Positions 24,422 through 33,429 are shown, counted from the stretch's first letter. The stretch: 64,000 nt of DNA from Virgibacillus siamensis (GCF_900162695.1 NZ_FUIH01000007.1:1488001-1552000), one strand, 5' to 3'. Translations and numbers: made by a program. The notes: a model not told the origin generated them from the sequence alone.

Positions 24422-24556
24422 TAACTTTTTATGTTTTTGTCTGCCGTTGACGGATGATTGAACAACAATATTTACTATAGCATGTTTACCTGTTGTTTTC
24501 AATATAAAATAACAGGTTGGCCATAAACAAATTGAAAATAGCTAATTCAAAAATAA

Positions 24557-24599
24557 AACCGCATGGAATCGTACTTTTAATTTCCGATTCCATGCGGTT
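24557..24599 (-). terminator. Terminator of the Na/Pi symporter gene
   Basis: A perfect 15-bp stem (24557-24571 with 24585-24599) followed on the minus strand by TTATTTTT. Lies 22 nt beyond the stop codon at 24621. Confidence 0.92.
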
Positions 24600-24620
24600 C
24601 GTTTTATAAATCCCTTTTGC

Positions 24621-26246
24621 TTACTCTCCTAATACTTCTTCTGCAATGTTAACAGCATGATCGCCGATTCGCTCAAGATTGCTGATAATATCCACAAAGA
24701 CAATCCCTGCAGAACCATTGCAAAGTCCTTCATTCATTCGAATAATATGTTTCTTGCGATACGTACGTTCCATTTTATCAATCTGATCCTCTTTCTGGAT
24801 AACAGCCAGCGCTTCTTCCCTGTCATCTGAATCGAGGGCTTTAACAGCCTGTTTTACTGTCATAATCGTCAAATCAAACATATTGTTCAAGTCATCTTGC
24901 GCCTGTTCAGTTAAATTTACTTTATTTGATATTTTATAATCAATCAGCTCGATAATATTTTCAAAATGATCACCAATTCGCTCAATATCCCGTACAGAAT
25001 CCATCAATGCCGTATGTCGGGCACTTTCCAATTCCGACATGGATTCTCCGGATATATTAACCAGATATTCCGTTATTTTCTGATCGAGGTTATTTAATGC
25101 ACCTTCAATCTGCATAGCCATTTCTGAGTGCTTTTGTGAATTTGTTGTGAGATACTGGTTGGTTTCTTCCAGACCTTGATACGCATATTCACCCATTCGG
25201 ATAATTTCAGCTTTGGACTGATCTAATGCCAATGAAGATGACTGCTGAATAAAAATCGGATCCAAATGCTTCGGTTTGTACTCAATAATGGTATCTTCGC
25301 CAGGAATTAATTTGGTTACAATCCAGGCCAACACAGCAATAAATGGAAATTGAATAATTGTATTGGCAATATTAAAGCTTCCATGTGCAAACGCAAGTGT
25401 CATTTCCGGATTTAAATTCAGGCTGGACTGCAGGAACACTACATAGTTTGTAAATACACTCAATAGGATTAGAAATATAGTGGTTCCGACCAAGTTAAAA
25501 ATAACATGGACAAACGCTGCACGTTTTGCCGCAATACTTGTACCAATTGAAGCCAGCACGGCCGTTACCGTTGTACCTATATTATCACCGAATAAAACCG
25601 GTATTGCAGCTTGCAATTCAATTGCTCCTTGAGCAAACAACCCCTGTAAAATACCAATGGTTGCACTGGAGCTTTGTACAACAACTGTAAATATTGTACC
25701 AATCACTACACCTAAAATAGGATTATCACTCATGCTAACCGTTAAATCATGGAAAATTTCCAAACCTTCCAGTGGAGCCATCGCATCCCCCATGAATTTC
25801 AATCCAAGGAAAAGTGCCCCGAAACCAAATATTGCCTGTCCAATATTACTAATTCGCTGACTCTTAAAGAAAAAGATCAGGAAAGCCCCGACAGCGACAA
25901 TTGGCAGTGCATAAGCTTCCAAATCAAAACCGATAATAAATGCTGTGACGGTTGTACCAATATTGGCCCCCATAATAACACCAATGGCTTGTCTGAGTGT
26001 CATAAAACCGGCGTTCACCAAACCCACTGTTAAGACCGTTGTACCGGAACTGCTCTGAATTAGTATGGTTACAACCATACCTGCAAGTACACCCAAAAAT
26101 GGATTGCTAGTAAATTTATCAAGTATATCCCGGAGACGATCCCCTGCTGATTTTTGCAGCCCGTCCCCCATAAATTTGATCCCGAGCAGGAAAATTCCAA
26201 GCCCGCCGACAAATTCAAAGATCAGCTGTTGTACATCGATATCCAA
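24621..26246 (-). CDS. Na/Pi cotransporter (NptA-like) with C-terminal PhoU domain
   Basis: A 541-aa membrane protein of the PNaS family. Two inverted repeats carry the hallmark QSSS motifs (LIQSSSGTT at about 62-70 and VVQSSSATIG about 190-199), and about nine hydrophobic segments fill the first 330 residues. The last 200 residues form a PhoU-like helical domain (DIERIGDHFEN, LERIGDHAVN), presumed regulatory. It likely imports phosphate with sodium, although some homologues export it. TTG 26246 is the only start, as an in-frame stop precedes it. Two Pho-box-like repeats lie upstream at 26341-26357. Confidence 0.9.
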   Translation of the reverse strand: MDIDVQQLIFEFVGGLGIFLLGIKFMGDGLQKSAGDRLRDILDKFTSNPFLGVLAGMVVTILIQSSSGTTVLTVGLVNAGFMTLRQAIGVIMGANIGTTVTAFIIGFDLEAYALPIVAVGAFLIFFFKSQRISNIGQAIFGFGALFLGLKFMGDAMAPLEGLEIFHDLTVSMSDNPILGVVIGTIFTVVVQSSSATIGILQGLFAQGAIELQAAIPVLFGDNIGTTVTAVLASIGTSIAAKRAAFVHVIFNLVGTTIFLILLSVFTNYVVFLQSSLNLNPEMTLAFAHGSFNIANTIIQFPFIAVLAWIVTKLIPGEDTIIEYKPKHLDPIFIQQSSSLALDQSKAEIIRMGEYAYQGLEETNQYLTTNSQKHSEMAMQIEGALNNLDQKITEYLVNISGESMSELESARHTALMDSVRDIERIGDHFENIIELIDYKISNKVNLTEQAQDDLNNMFDLTIMTVKQAVKALDSDDREEALAVIQKEDQIDKMERTYRKKHIIRMNEGLCNGSAGIVFVDIISNLERIGDHAVNIAEEVLGE

Positions 26247-26340
26247 AAGTTAATCCGTCCCTTCCCAGAAGTTAAAATCTTTTCTATCCTCCACCATTAT
26301 TAAAAAATAGCGGTTATTTGTAAAGGACTAGTATTGAAAC

Positions 26341-26357
26341 TTAACATTAATTTTACA
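26341..26357 (+). promoter_or_regulatory. Two Pho-box-like direct repeats upstream of the Na/Pi symporter
   Basis: TTAACA (26341-26346), 5 bp, TTTACA (26352-26357) on the plus strand, about 95 bp before the symporter start on the minus strand. Spacing fits PhoP binding, but only two repeats are present and their orientation is opposite to the gene. In AT-rich DNA this could be chance. Confidence 0.25.
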
Positions 26358-26408
26358 TTCCGCAATTTGTATATAAATTATGTACCGCTCCAGGATTCTC
26401 ATGCAGCA

Positions 26409-26452
26409 CAAAAAAATACCCATGAACAGTGTTTCATGGAGTATTTTTTTCC
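26409..26452 (-). terminator. Terminator overlapping the nfeD-like stop codon
   Basis: AATACCCATGAA (26415-26426) pairs with TTCATGG-A-GTATT (26433-26445, one bulged A), followed on the minus strand by seven T residues. The stop TGA at 26434-26436 lies inside the stem. Confidence 0.85.
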
Positions 26453-27087
26453 ACCTTCGTATTCACTTTTTCAACAAGAATTCGAGTGCCATCGACCTGT
26501 ACAACTTTTATTTTGGTTTTTTCCGGAATCCATTGTCCATTGGAAATAGCACTGTAATATTTATTATGAACCTGAATTGTACCAACCGGTCGAAGGTTAC
26601 TTAACGCTTCCCCTTCCTCTCCCAGCAGGTTTTCATATTCCGAGTTCATCGAATTATATCCTTTTTCAGATGTCAGCTTATCCACAAGTGTTATCTTTGA
26701 CCACATATCTCTTCGTTTGAATACCTTTAAAAAGAATAAGGAAGAACCGCCGCCAACCAGAACACCAATTACTGCATACAGACCCGCATTCAGATTTGGT
26801 GCAGTTATTGCCACCGCAATCAGCATACATGCTAATCCCAGTGTGGCAAGTGTACCGTCATTTACCAGTTTTCCATCAATAATAATCAGTAATAATCCTA
26901 TAAAGTACACAATAAGCATGATGATAAAGGAACTTGTCTCAAGATAAACTGCAAAATACATCGTGATAAAAGCAATCCCCATCAGTCCGAAAAAACCTCG
27001 CATGTTCACCAAAATTTCCCCGATTAAAAAAAGGGTTCCGAATCCGGTAATGACAAATCCGATCCATTCCAATGAGAATATATCCAT
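26434..27087 (-). CDS. NfeD-family membrane protein
   Basis: A 217-aa protein with four to five hydrophobic segments in residues 10-145 and a C-terminal OB-fold domain (residues about 160-215, GEEGEALSNLRPVGTIQV...GTRILVEKV) as in NfeD proteins. These pair with flotillin/SPFH proteins or membrane proteases. It is separate from the long YqeZ at 50771, which lies next to floA. ATG 27087 has GGAGGG upstream; a longer ORF to 27144 is not needed. Partner unknown; the gene stands alone. Confidence 0.85.
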   Translation of the reverse strand: MDIFSLEWIGFVITGFGTLFLIGEILVNMRGFFGLMGIAFITMYFAVYLETSSFIIMLIVYFIGLLLIIIDGKLVNDGTLATLGLACMLIAVAITAPNLNAGLYAVIGVLVGGGSSLFFLKVFKRRDMWSKITLVDKLTSEKGYNSMNSEYENLLGEEGEALSNLRPVGTIQVHNKYYSAISNGQWIPEKTKIKVVQVDGTRILVEKVNTKVEKNTP

Positions 27088-27158
27088 AAACGCGCCTCCC
27101 TTCTTCTCAATATATTTACGAAAAGGTACCGGAAAATGTTTCAAAAAAGGAGAAAGTT

Positions 27159-27509
27159 ATGATGAATACATTTGTAAAAATTGGTCTATATACATTGGCA
27201 TTATTGTTTACCGCAAGTTTATACAAAGATTTAACTGTCGGAACACCAATCCATTCTGATACATTAAAACAGGCAGAAGTTGTCTCTGATGACGTTATAA
27301 ATTCCATGGCGGCGCATGTAAGAGTCATGAAGGGTGAAACGGTTCTATCCATTGTTGAAGATTTAAACGAAGAATCCATACAGGAAATAAATATAAATCA
27401 AATACTAAACGATTTTAAAAAGCTTAATCCCGAAACGAAACCGTTGGAAATTAAAGCAGGCAGTTATTATTATTTTCCCCTGTACAATAGAAAAGAGGCT
27501 GATTTGTAA
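27159..27509 (+). CDS. yqfZ: YqfZ-like small exported protein
   Basis: A 116-aa protein with an N-terminal hydrophobic segment (FVKIGLYTLALLFTASLY) and a C-terminal region beginning about residue 53 (VRVMKGETVLSIVEDLN...AGSYYYFPLY) that resembles a LysM fold. Position matches B. subtilis yqfZ, whose role is not established. AAGGAG lies before the ATG. Divergent from the NfeD gene with a short shared promoter region (27088-27158). In B. subtilis ispG follows; here it does not. Confidence 0.75.
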   Translation: MMNTFVKIGLYTLALLFTASLYKDLTVGTPIHSDTLKQAEVVSDDVINSMAAHVRVMKGETVLSIVEDLNEESIQEININQILNDFKKLNPETKPLEIKAGSYYYFPLYNRKEADL

Positions 27510-27529
27510 TAATAATCAGCCTCCCTCCT

Positions 27530-27925
27530 CTACACAAATGGAAGAACAAAGAGTGTAATCACAATGGATGCAGCTCCTGCAATAATGGCAATATTACCAA
27601 GTGTGTCCGCATCCTTGCTTCTTGAAATGAAGCCTAAAATGATCCCAGCAGCACCTAAAATGATCGGCATAACAAAGAATGAAATGACTGATAATGCAAC
27701 ACCTATCCAGCCATATACACTGTTGATATCACCTTCGTCATGATCTACTTCGTTCGTAACATCATCAGCTGTCATTTCAGCCGCAAATTCTTCATCGCGT
27801 TTACTTTGTGTCTCACTGGCATTAATTCCTTGCCCGTTCATATTGGTGTCCGCAATATCCTGGGTATCAAAACGGTGATTATGGTCGGTTGTATTGTAAT
27901 CCGGCCTTCCGCGGGATTCATCCAT
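27530..27925 (-). CDS. yqfX: YqfX-like membrane protein (DUF4190-type)
   Basis: A 131-aa protein: a hydrophilic, acidic N-terminal half (residues 1-68) and two C-terminal membrane helices (YGWIGVALSVISFFVMPIIL and LGNIAIIAGAASIVITLFVL), with the loop GIILGFISRSKDADTLG typical of DUF4190/YqfX proteins. Function unknown. ATG 27925 is preferred over TTG 27931 because GAGG lies 8 nt upstream. Converges on yqfZ with a 20-nt gap. Confidence 0.75.
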   Translation of the reverse strand: MDESRGRPDYNTTDHNHRFDTQDIADTNMNGQGINASETQSKRDEEFAAEMTADDVTNEVDHDEGDINSVYGWIGVALSVISFFVMPIILGAAGIILGFISRSKDADTLGNIAIIAGAASIVITLFVLPFV

Positions 27926-28070
27926 AAACAATACCTCGCTTTCCTTTTAATGAGGTGCAAGCTTAGTTTATGGAGCATCGTCAAAAATAATGATGTTATT
28001 TACTGGTACACGTTCTTACCCATACCGTGCATATACTGTTTGAAGCAATCAATAATAAAGGAGACTTTCG

Positions 28071-28352
28071 ATGTCAAATTTTTTTAAATCGATTATTTTG
28101 AACAAAATGAAACACTTGTCCGCACATGAACTGCTCCACTACAGCCAACAATATGGATTTAACATAGATCCACACCAGGCAAAGCAAATTGAATCCTATT
28201 TACGTCAAAACACGGTTGACCCATTCAGTAAAAAAGGCCGTAAAATAATGTACAACGATTTGGCACAAATAACGGATAGCCAAACAGCTAATAAAGCCCA
28301 GAGGTTATTTGAAAACATCATAAAAGAAAATGGACTGGAATATTTATTTTAA
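28071..28352 (+). CDS. yqfT: DUF2624 protein (YqfT)
   Basis: A 93-aa soluble, helical, charged protein with the DUF2624 pattern (LLHYSQQYGFNIDPHQAKQI, then ANKAQRLFENIIKENGLEYLF). Position before nfo matches B. subtilis yqfT. Function unknown. AAAGGAG precedes the ATG. No membrane segment or cysteine. Confidence 0.8.
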   Translation: MSNFFKSIILNKMKHLSAHELLHYSQQYGFNIDPHQAKQIESYLRQNTVDPFSKKGRKIMYNDLAQITDSQTANKAQRLFENIIKENGLEYLF

Positions 28353-28395
28353 AAAAATCACGCAAGATTACCGGGAATTCCCATCAAATAAATAA

Positions 28396-28439
28396 TATCA
28401 AGGACCAACACCAATTAAGTATGGCGTTAGTCCTTGATA
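28396..28439. terminator. Bidirectional terminator between yqfT and nfo
   Basis: TATCAAGGAC (28396-28405) pairs with GTCCTTGATA (28430-28439), with further interrupted pairing inside. It lies between the convergent genes, 2 nt from the nfo stop. Confidence 0.8.
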
Positions 28440-28441
28440 CT

Positions 28442-29335
28442 TTACTGTTTTACAATTTTATCCTTCAGATCAGGAATGAACGTTCCTTCTTTGATCATTT
28501 CAATTTCGAATTTATATGGCGGCTTTTTATTCTTTTTATCTTCGCCGACATAAGGAGTTTCCAAAATTTTCGGCAGTTCTTGTAATTGCGGGTGATGGAT
28601 TACATAATGAAGGGCCTCGAAACCGATATGGCCAAACCCGATATTTTCGTGTCTGTCCTTCTGTGCCCCTTGAACATTCTTACTGTCGTTTACATGAACA
28701 ACCTTTAACCGATCTAGACCGATTATTTTATCAAATTTATTAAGTACACCGTCAAAATCCTCTGTTACATTGTACCCTGCATCATGGATATGACAAGTAT
28801 CCATACAAACCGATAATTTGTCATTGTGTTTGACGCCATCAAATATCATAGCAAGTTCATCAAACGACCTGCCGATTTCCGTTCCTTTTCCAGCCATCGT
28901 TTCCAAAGCGATTTGCACATCTTTTTCCTTTTCCAGTACCTCATTTAAACCTTCAATAATCTTTTCAATCCCCTTATCTGCTCCCGCGCCAACATGGGCG
29001 CCGGGATGAAGGACAATTTGTTTGGCACCAAGTGCAGCTGTTCTGTCAATTTCATTACGCAAGAACGTTACTCCCAGTTCAAAAGTTTCCTTTTTAAAGG
29101 TATTGCCTATATTGATAATATAAGGTGCATGGACGACAATATCCTCAATTCCATTTTCCTTCATATGCTGTTTACCTGCTTCAATATTCAGATCTTCAAT
29201 CGGCTTTCTTCGTGTGTTCTGTGGTGCACCGGTATAAATCATAAATGCATTAGATCCGTAAGATACAGCCTCTTCACTTGATCCAAGCAACATTTTTTTC
29301 CCGCTCATTGATACATGTGAACCAATTTTTAACAT
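28442..29335 (-). CDS. nfo: Endonuclease IV (AP endonuclease Nfo)
   Basis: A 297-aa TIM-barrel AP endonuclease that cuts 5' to abasic sites in base excision repair, including in spores. The trinuclear Zn site motifs are present: VLHPGAHVG, CMDTCHIHDAGYN, VVHVNDSKN and ENIGFGHIGFEAL. ATG 29335 is chosen since TAGGAG lies 8 nt before it; GTG 29344 overlaps that spacing. Immediately downstream of cshB (11-nt gap), so cotranscribed. Confidence 0.94.
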   Translation of the reverse strand: MLKIGSHVSMSGKKMLLGSSEEAVSYGSNAFMIYTGAPQNTRRKPIEDLNIEAGKQHMKENGIEDIVVHAPYIINIGNTFKKETFELGVTFLRNEIDRTAALGAKQIVLHPGAHVGAGADKGIEKIIEGLNEVLEKEKDVQIALETMAGKGTEIGRSFDELAMIFDGVKHNDKLSVCMDTCHIHDAGYNVTEDFDGVLNKFDKIIGLDRLKVVHVNDSKNVQGAQKDRHENIGFGHIGFEALHYVIHHPQLQELPKILETPYVGEDKKNKKPPYKFEIEMIKEGTFIPDLKDKIVKQ

Positions 29336-29346
29336 CTTCCCCACTC

Positions 29347-30663
29347 CTATTTTTTCCTTTTTGGTTTCGTTTTTTTAGCAAGTTGTTTTTTTATTTGTTC
29401 TTGCTGTTTTTTCATCTTTTTCTTATAACCGGGTTTTACTTTTTTGGTCCGTTTCACCTGTTTCCATGCCTGCTGATCGAGGTCAGTCGATGATTTTGTC
29501 CGATTTCCCCGTTCATTCCATGATTTTGCATCACGCCATGATCCATTTTTTACGTCACAATACGTAAATTCCAGACCCTTTTGTTCCAGTTTCTGAATCA
29601 GTTTTAAATCATCATCACCGTATAAGCTGATGGCGGTCCCTTCCAACCCGGCCCGGGCAGTCCTTCCTGTACGATGAATATAAAATTCCTCTTCTTTCGG
29701 AAGCTGTGCATTGATTACATGACTGACGCCCTTGATATCAATCCCTCTCGATGCCAGATCTGTAGCAACAATATACTGATATCGTAAATTTTGGATATCT
29801 TTCAGCACTCGTTTACGTTCCCTCGGTTTTAATCCGCCATGGATGATACCCGTCTCCAAACCCTTTTGCTGAAGATTTGCCGCCAATTTATCAGCCAGAT
29901 CTTTTCCATTTGTAAAAATAATTGCCAGATAGGGATGAATAGCTTTCGATATGTCCATTATAATATCAGCTTCATCACGGTGTTTTTGGGCAATTAAACG
30001 GTGTTCCATCTTTTCGGGTGACGGCAGATTATCAATTTTGACATGCAGCGGATTTTCGAGATATTTTCTGAAAAAATGCTCCAAACGCTGCGGTATTGTT
30101 GCGGAAAATACAAGAAGCTGAATATCCTCACGGGATCGTATCAGCAATTGGTCGACATCGTTGATGAAACCTAAATCAAGCATAAGATCAGCCTCATCAA
30201 TGACAAACGAATCAGCTTTATAAATCGAAATAGTATCATCTGTAACAAGATCCAATATTCTGCCTGGAGTCCCTACGATAATATGGGGCGGCTGTGACAG
30301 TTTTTCAGACATCTTCTTTTTATCCGTTCCACCAACCAATAATTTTGCTTTCCATTTATTATCCATTCCTGCAAATTGAATAATTTTTTTAACTTCCTCA
30401 TGAATCTGCATTGCAAGTTCTCTAGTTGGTGCAGTTATTACCAACTGAATCTCCTGCCTGTTTTCGTCAATTTTATTGAAAAGCGGGAGCAAATACGCAT
30501 GTGTTTTTCCTGACCCCGTATGCGACTGTCCGATAACACTTGTACCATTCAGGATGTCGGGTATTATCTTTTCCTGTATTTCCGTCGGTTTATTAAATTG
30601 CAGTGCTTGGATTGCTTTTTGAATTTCCTGTTTAAAAGGAAACCTTTCAAATTCATTTTGCAT
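29347..30663 (-). CDS. cshB: DEAD-box RNA helicase CshB
   Basis: A 438-aa ATP-dependent RNA helicase (B. subtilis YqfR/CshB). Motifs in order: Q-motif region FNKPTEIQEKIIP, Walker A SHTGSGKT, DEAD as VIDEADLML, SAT, and HRTGRTARAG (motif VI). The C-terminal 65 residues are strongly basic, suited to RNA contact. Homologues act in ribosome assembly, RNA turnover and cold adaptation. AAGGAG precedes the ATG. Confidence 0.93.
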   Translation of the reverse strand: MQNEFERFPFKQEIQKAIQALQFNKPTEIQEKIIPDILNGTSVIGQSHTGSGKTHAYLLPLFNKIDENRQEIQLVITAPTRELAMQIHEEVKKIIQFAGMDNKWKAKLLVGGTDKKKMSEKLSQPPHIIVGTPGRILDLVTDDTISIYKADSFVIDEADLMLDLGFINDVDQLLIRSREDIQLLVFSATIPQRLEHFFRKYLENPLHVKIDNLPSPEKMEHRLIAQKHRDEADIIMDISKAIHPYLAIIFTNGKDLADKLAANLQQKGLETGIIHGGLKPRERKRVLKDIQNLRYQYIVATDLASRGIDIKGVSHVINAQLPKEEEFYIHRTGRTARAGLEGTAISLYGDDDLKLIQKLEQKGLEFTYCDVKNGSWRDAKSWNERGNRTKSSTDLDQQAWKQVKRTKKVKPGYKKKMKKQQEQIKKQLAKKTKPKRKK

Positions 30664-30711
30664 ATGAGTACTCCTTCTGGCAATTGTTGTCCTTTCATTA
30701 TAAGGTATTTC

Positions 30712-31821
30712 TTATATAAACTGAAATGGATCTGTATTGGAAGCCGAAACAACAAATTCAAGATCCGGAAATTTGCTTTCCAGAAAATCTTTGATCGGCT
30801 TTTTCATAACTTTCTCCGCATAATGTCCAGGATCAATAACAGACATTCCTGCTTGCCATGCATCCTGGGCCGCATGGAATGTCATATCACCGGTGATATA
30901 AACATCAGCACCCAGTTTCCACGCATCAGACCAGTATTTTTCACCACTTCCACCTAAAATCGCGACCGTTTTCACAGTTTGTGATAAATCTCCAGTTACC
31001 CGGAGTTTGTTAATATTGAGCACCTTTTTCATATGTTCACTGAACGACTTCAAGGTGGTTTCTTCCTTCAGACTGCCGATTCTTCCTATTCCAAGGGTTC
31101 TCCCTTCATTTTCCATCGGATACAAATCATAGGCCGGTTCTTCATAAGGGTGTGCTTTCAAAACAGCGTTGATGACAGAAGGTAATTTCGGCTGCGGTAC
31201 AATTGTTTCAATCCTCATTTCATCGGCATATTCCAGTTCATTGGTTGTACCCAGATATGGATTTGTGCCTTCCAATGGCATAAATGTTCCCTGACCGGAT
31301 GTTTGAAATGTGCAATGGCTGTAGTTTCCAATATGCCCTGCACCACTGTCACTCATCGCATTTCGGACATCTTCAGCATGTGTTCCCGGAACAAAAACAA
31401 CAATCTTAACCAGTTTTTCGGTATGTGAAGGTAATAATATTTTCCGGTTTGTAATACCAAGTTCATCACACATTATATCATTCACACCGCCTTCAGCGAT
31501 ATCCAGATTAGTATGGGAAGCAAAAACCGAAATATCATGCTGAATCAGTTTTTGCAAAATACGACCCTTTGTGTCATCTGTATTCAGTTGATGAACAGAT
31601 TTAAATAATAGTGGATGATGGGCGATAATGACATCAATATTCTTTTCGACCGCTTCATCAACGACAGATTCCAGTACGTCCAAGGTAACCATAACTTTTT
31701 GTACGTTTTTATTATAAGTACCAACCTGTAATCCTACATTATCCCAATTATAGGCCAAATAAGCAGGTGCCAACGATTCCATTGCAGCAAATAAATCTTT
31801 ACTCCTGATAACTTGTGTCAT
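30712..31821 (-). CDS. yqfO: Nif3-like dinuclear metal centre protein YqfO
   Basis: A 369-aa Nif3/YqfO-family protein with the PII/CutA-like insert in the middle, as in B. subtilis YqfO. Metal ligands: IIAHHPLLFK, SHTNLDIAEGGVND and the C-terminal GDMTFHAAQDA. It is often labelled GTP cyclohydrolase I type 2; the biochemical role is unsettled. ATG 31821 with GGAGG upstream. Overlaps the trmK 3' end by 23 nt, so translation is coupled. Confidence 0.9.
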   Translation of the reverse strand: MTQVIRSKDLFAAMESLAPAYLAYNWDNVGLQVGTYNKNVQKVMVTLDVLESVVDEAVEKNIDVIIAHHPLLFKSVHQLNTDDTKGRILQKLIQHDISVFASHTNLDIAEGGVNDIMCDELGITNRKILLPSHTEKLVKIVVFVPGTHAEDVRNAMSDSGAGHIGNYSHCTFQTSGQGTFMPLEGTNPYLGTTNELEYADEMRIETIVPQPKLPSVINAVLKAHPYEEPAYDLYPMENEGRTLGIGRIGSLKEETTLKSFSEHMKKVLNINKLRVTGDLSQTVKTVAILGGSGEKYWSDAWKLGADVYITGDMTFHAAQDAWQAGMSVIDPGHYAEKVMKKPIKDFLESKFPDLEFVVSASNTDPFQFI

Positions 31822-32527
31822 CACACAAAACCTCCTCAATCCATTTCATTTCCTTCCTGTATTCCGCTGCTTTTAATTCATCTTTTACCTTTGCTTTTTC
31901 CAATTGTGACACGACCCGCGATCGTTTATCCAATTCCTTCTCCCATTTATTCTTGAATAGTGATGGTTGTTTTTGTAATAAAATTGGACCAAAAAGCAAT
32001 TGTTTTTCCGTATATGGAGTTGCATGCAAGTCTTTTTCCGTAAGCTTATCGGCAACAATCACTTCATAAATATGACCATTTTCCTCCAAAATGGACTCAT
32101 GCGTGATGACGTAGCCATTTGCAAGAAACCATCTGCGGATACTGCGTTCATCAACATTCGGCTGTGTAATGATTCTATCCACTTTATCAAGTTTTTGTTT
32201 GCCGTTTTCCAGAATGGACGTTATCAAAGTACCACCCATACCCGCAATGACGATATGGTTGACTTCATCCTTTTTCAGAACTTCCAACCCATCACCTATC
32301 CGAACATCAATTTTCGATGTCAGCTTATGCTTTTGGACAGATTCAACAGCACTTGTGTACGGTCCTTTACTTATTTCTCCAGCTATTGCCTGGGCATTGT
32401 CATCATGTTGACATACATAACAAGGTAAATACGCATGATCCGAACCAATATCTGCGAAAACAGCACCTTGGTCCAGGAATGATGCTGCTGTTCTCAACCG
32501 ATTGGAAAGTTTTATTATATTTGTCAT
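31799..32527 (-). CDS. trmK: tRNA m1A22 methyltransferase TrmK
   Basis: A 242-aa Rossmann-fold methyltransferase (B. subtilis YqfN/TrmK) that methylates N1 of A22 in tRNA-Ser and tRNA-Tyr. SAM-binding motif FADIGSDHAYLP near residues 25-36 and catalytic-region VIAGMGGTLI. The C-terminal coiled region (LEKAKVKDELKAAEYRKEMKWIEE) matches the family. ATG 32527 follows AAGGAG; the longer extension is rejected. Follows sigA and cccA on the strand, as in B. subtilis. Confidence 0.92.
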   Translation of the reverse strand: MTNIIKLSNRLRTAASFLDQGAVFADIGSDHAYLPCYVCQHDDNAQAIAGEISKGPYTSAVESVQKHKLTSKIDVRIGDGLEVLKKDEVNHIVIAGMGGTLITSILENGKQKLDKVDRIITQPNVDERSIRRWFLANGYVITHESILEENGHIYEVIVADKLTEKDLHATPYTEKQLLFGPILLQKQPSLFKNKWEKELDKRSRVVSQLEKAKVKDELKAAEYRKEMKWIEEVLCDDTSYQE

Positions 32528-32548
32528 CTTTTTCTCCTTCAATAGCAT

Positions 32549-32592
32549 AAAAGAGCAAGCCTGCTGCATGCTGCCAGTAAGCTCACTCTTTT
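32549..32592 (-). terminator. Possible terminator after cccA
   Basis: AAAAGAG (32549-32555) pairs with CTCTTTT (32586-32592) around an imperfect inner stem. The T tract after it on the minus strand is short, so termination may be partial. Confidence 0.4.
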
Positions 32593-32626
32593 TAAGCATA
32601 ATGTTAATTTCTATAAATCGTATAAG

Positions 32627-33022
32627 TTATTTTTTCTTTGAGAGCCATTCAGCAACTGCGTCTGCTTCTGCTCCCTGTAATAAACCACCAGGCATTCCTG
32701 CTTTAGGGAATCCATTTTTGATAATTTCTCTGATTTCTTCTTTTGAATGCGTACTTCCCACTTTTTGAAGATTCGGTCCAACTCCACCGGAAAGATCAGC
32801 ACCGTGGCAACTGGCACAAGTATTCTCAAAAATCTTGGATGGATCAGTTGATGCAGTTTCGCCACCTTTTGAATCCTGTGACTGTTCCTGTTTCTCCCCG
32901 CCTTTTTTATGCTCGTCCTCAATCGCCTGGCGCTGGTCAATACCAACAACTGAGATAACAATTACTAATAATATACCTACTACAGCGATGATAGCATACG
33001 GGATGACCGGGTTGTTTTTCAT
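32627..33022 (-). CDS. cccA: Cytochrome c-550 (CccA)
   Basis: A 131-aa membrane-anchored c-type cytochrome. One N-terminal helix (residues about 8-28), a flexible charged linker (30-60), then the haem domain with CASCH at 69-73 and axial Met110 (KAGMPGG). It carries electrons on the outer membrane face. ATG 33022 is preceded by AAGGAGG. It lies downstream of sigA as in B. subtilis, but separated by a 407-nt gap. Confidence 0.93.
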   Translation of the reverse strand: MKNNPVIPYAIIAVVGILLVIVISVVGIDQRQAIEDEHKKGGEKQEQSQDSKGGETASTDPSKIFENTCASCHGADLSGGVGPNLQKVGSTHSKEEIREIIKNGFPKAGMPGGLLQGAEADAVAEWLSKKK

Positions 33023-33429
33023 TGTATTTCCTCCTTATGTAATCCCTTATTCTATTTTTAAAGCTATATATATTCTACTTTAAAAACTGCATAGTTTAAA
33101 GGGATAATATGTGAATTTTTTAAAACGCTATAAAAACTGTTTCAGTTCATTATGATTTCATTGACAATCCCGAAGTTAATGGATTGTGATTTTACAACTA
33201 TTGTTACCAAATGATATAAAAATAACCACAGCGGACCTTAGAAAAACAACATTGTTGTCTGCCTAAAAAAGACAGACAACAACAGTACTACAAGCTGCAG
33301 TACTGTGGATAATCATATTTATATAGGAAATCTATTTATAATTGCAGCAAAACCGGAAAAAAGAAATTGGGAGAGGATTGTGCTCTGCACTTTTAACTTC
33401 ACCATTTCAATCAACCACAATTTTCCGGT
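33023..33429. other. 407-nt non-coding gap between sigA and cccA
   Basis: No credible ORF. It contains two adjacent perfect hairpins (33252-33306) described separately, and AT-rich sequence that probably includes the cccA promoter. No clear -35/-10 pair could be fixed. Confidence 0.7.
33252..33306 (-). terminator. Tandem hairpins downstream of sigA, possible terminator
   Basis: Hairpin A: TTGTTGTCTG (33252-33261) with CAGACAACAA (33273-33282), 10 bp, loop 11. Hairpin B: ACAGTACT (33282-33289) with AGTACTGT (33299-33306), 8 bp, loop 9. On the minus strand, A is followed by TGTTGTTTTTC, a modest U tract, so the sigA operon may end here, 124 nt past the stop. The role of hairpin B is unclear. 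Confidence 0.5.

Larger units (their letters stand above)
24293..24620. other. Intergenic region between tRNA cluster and Na/Pi symporter
   Basis: No ORF of interest. It holds the tRNA promoter (24393-24421, minus) and the terminator of the upstream minus-strand gene (24557-24599). The rest is AT-rich sequence in which I see nothing further. Confidence 0.7.
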
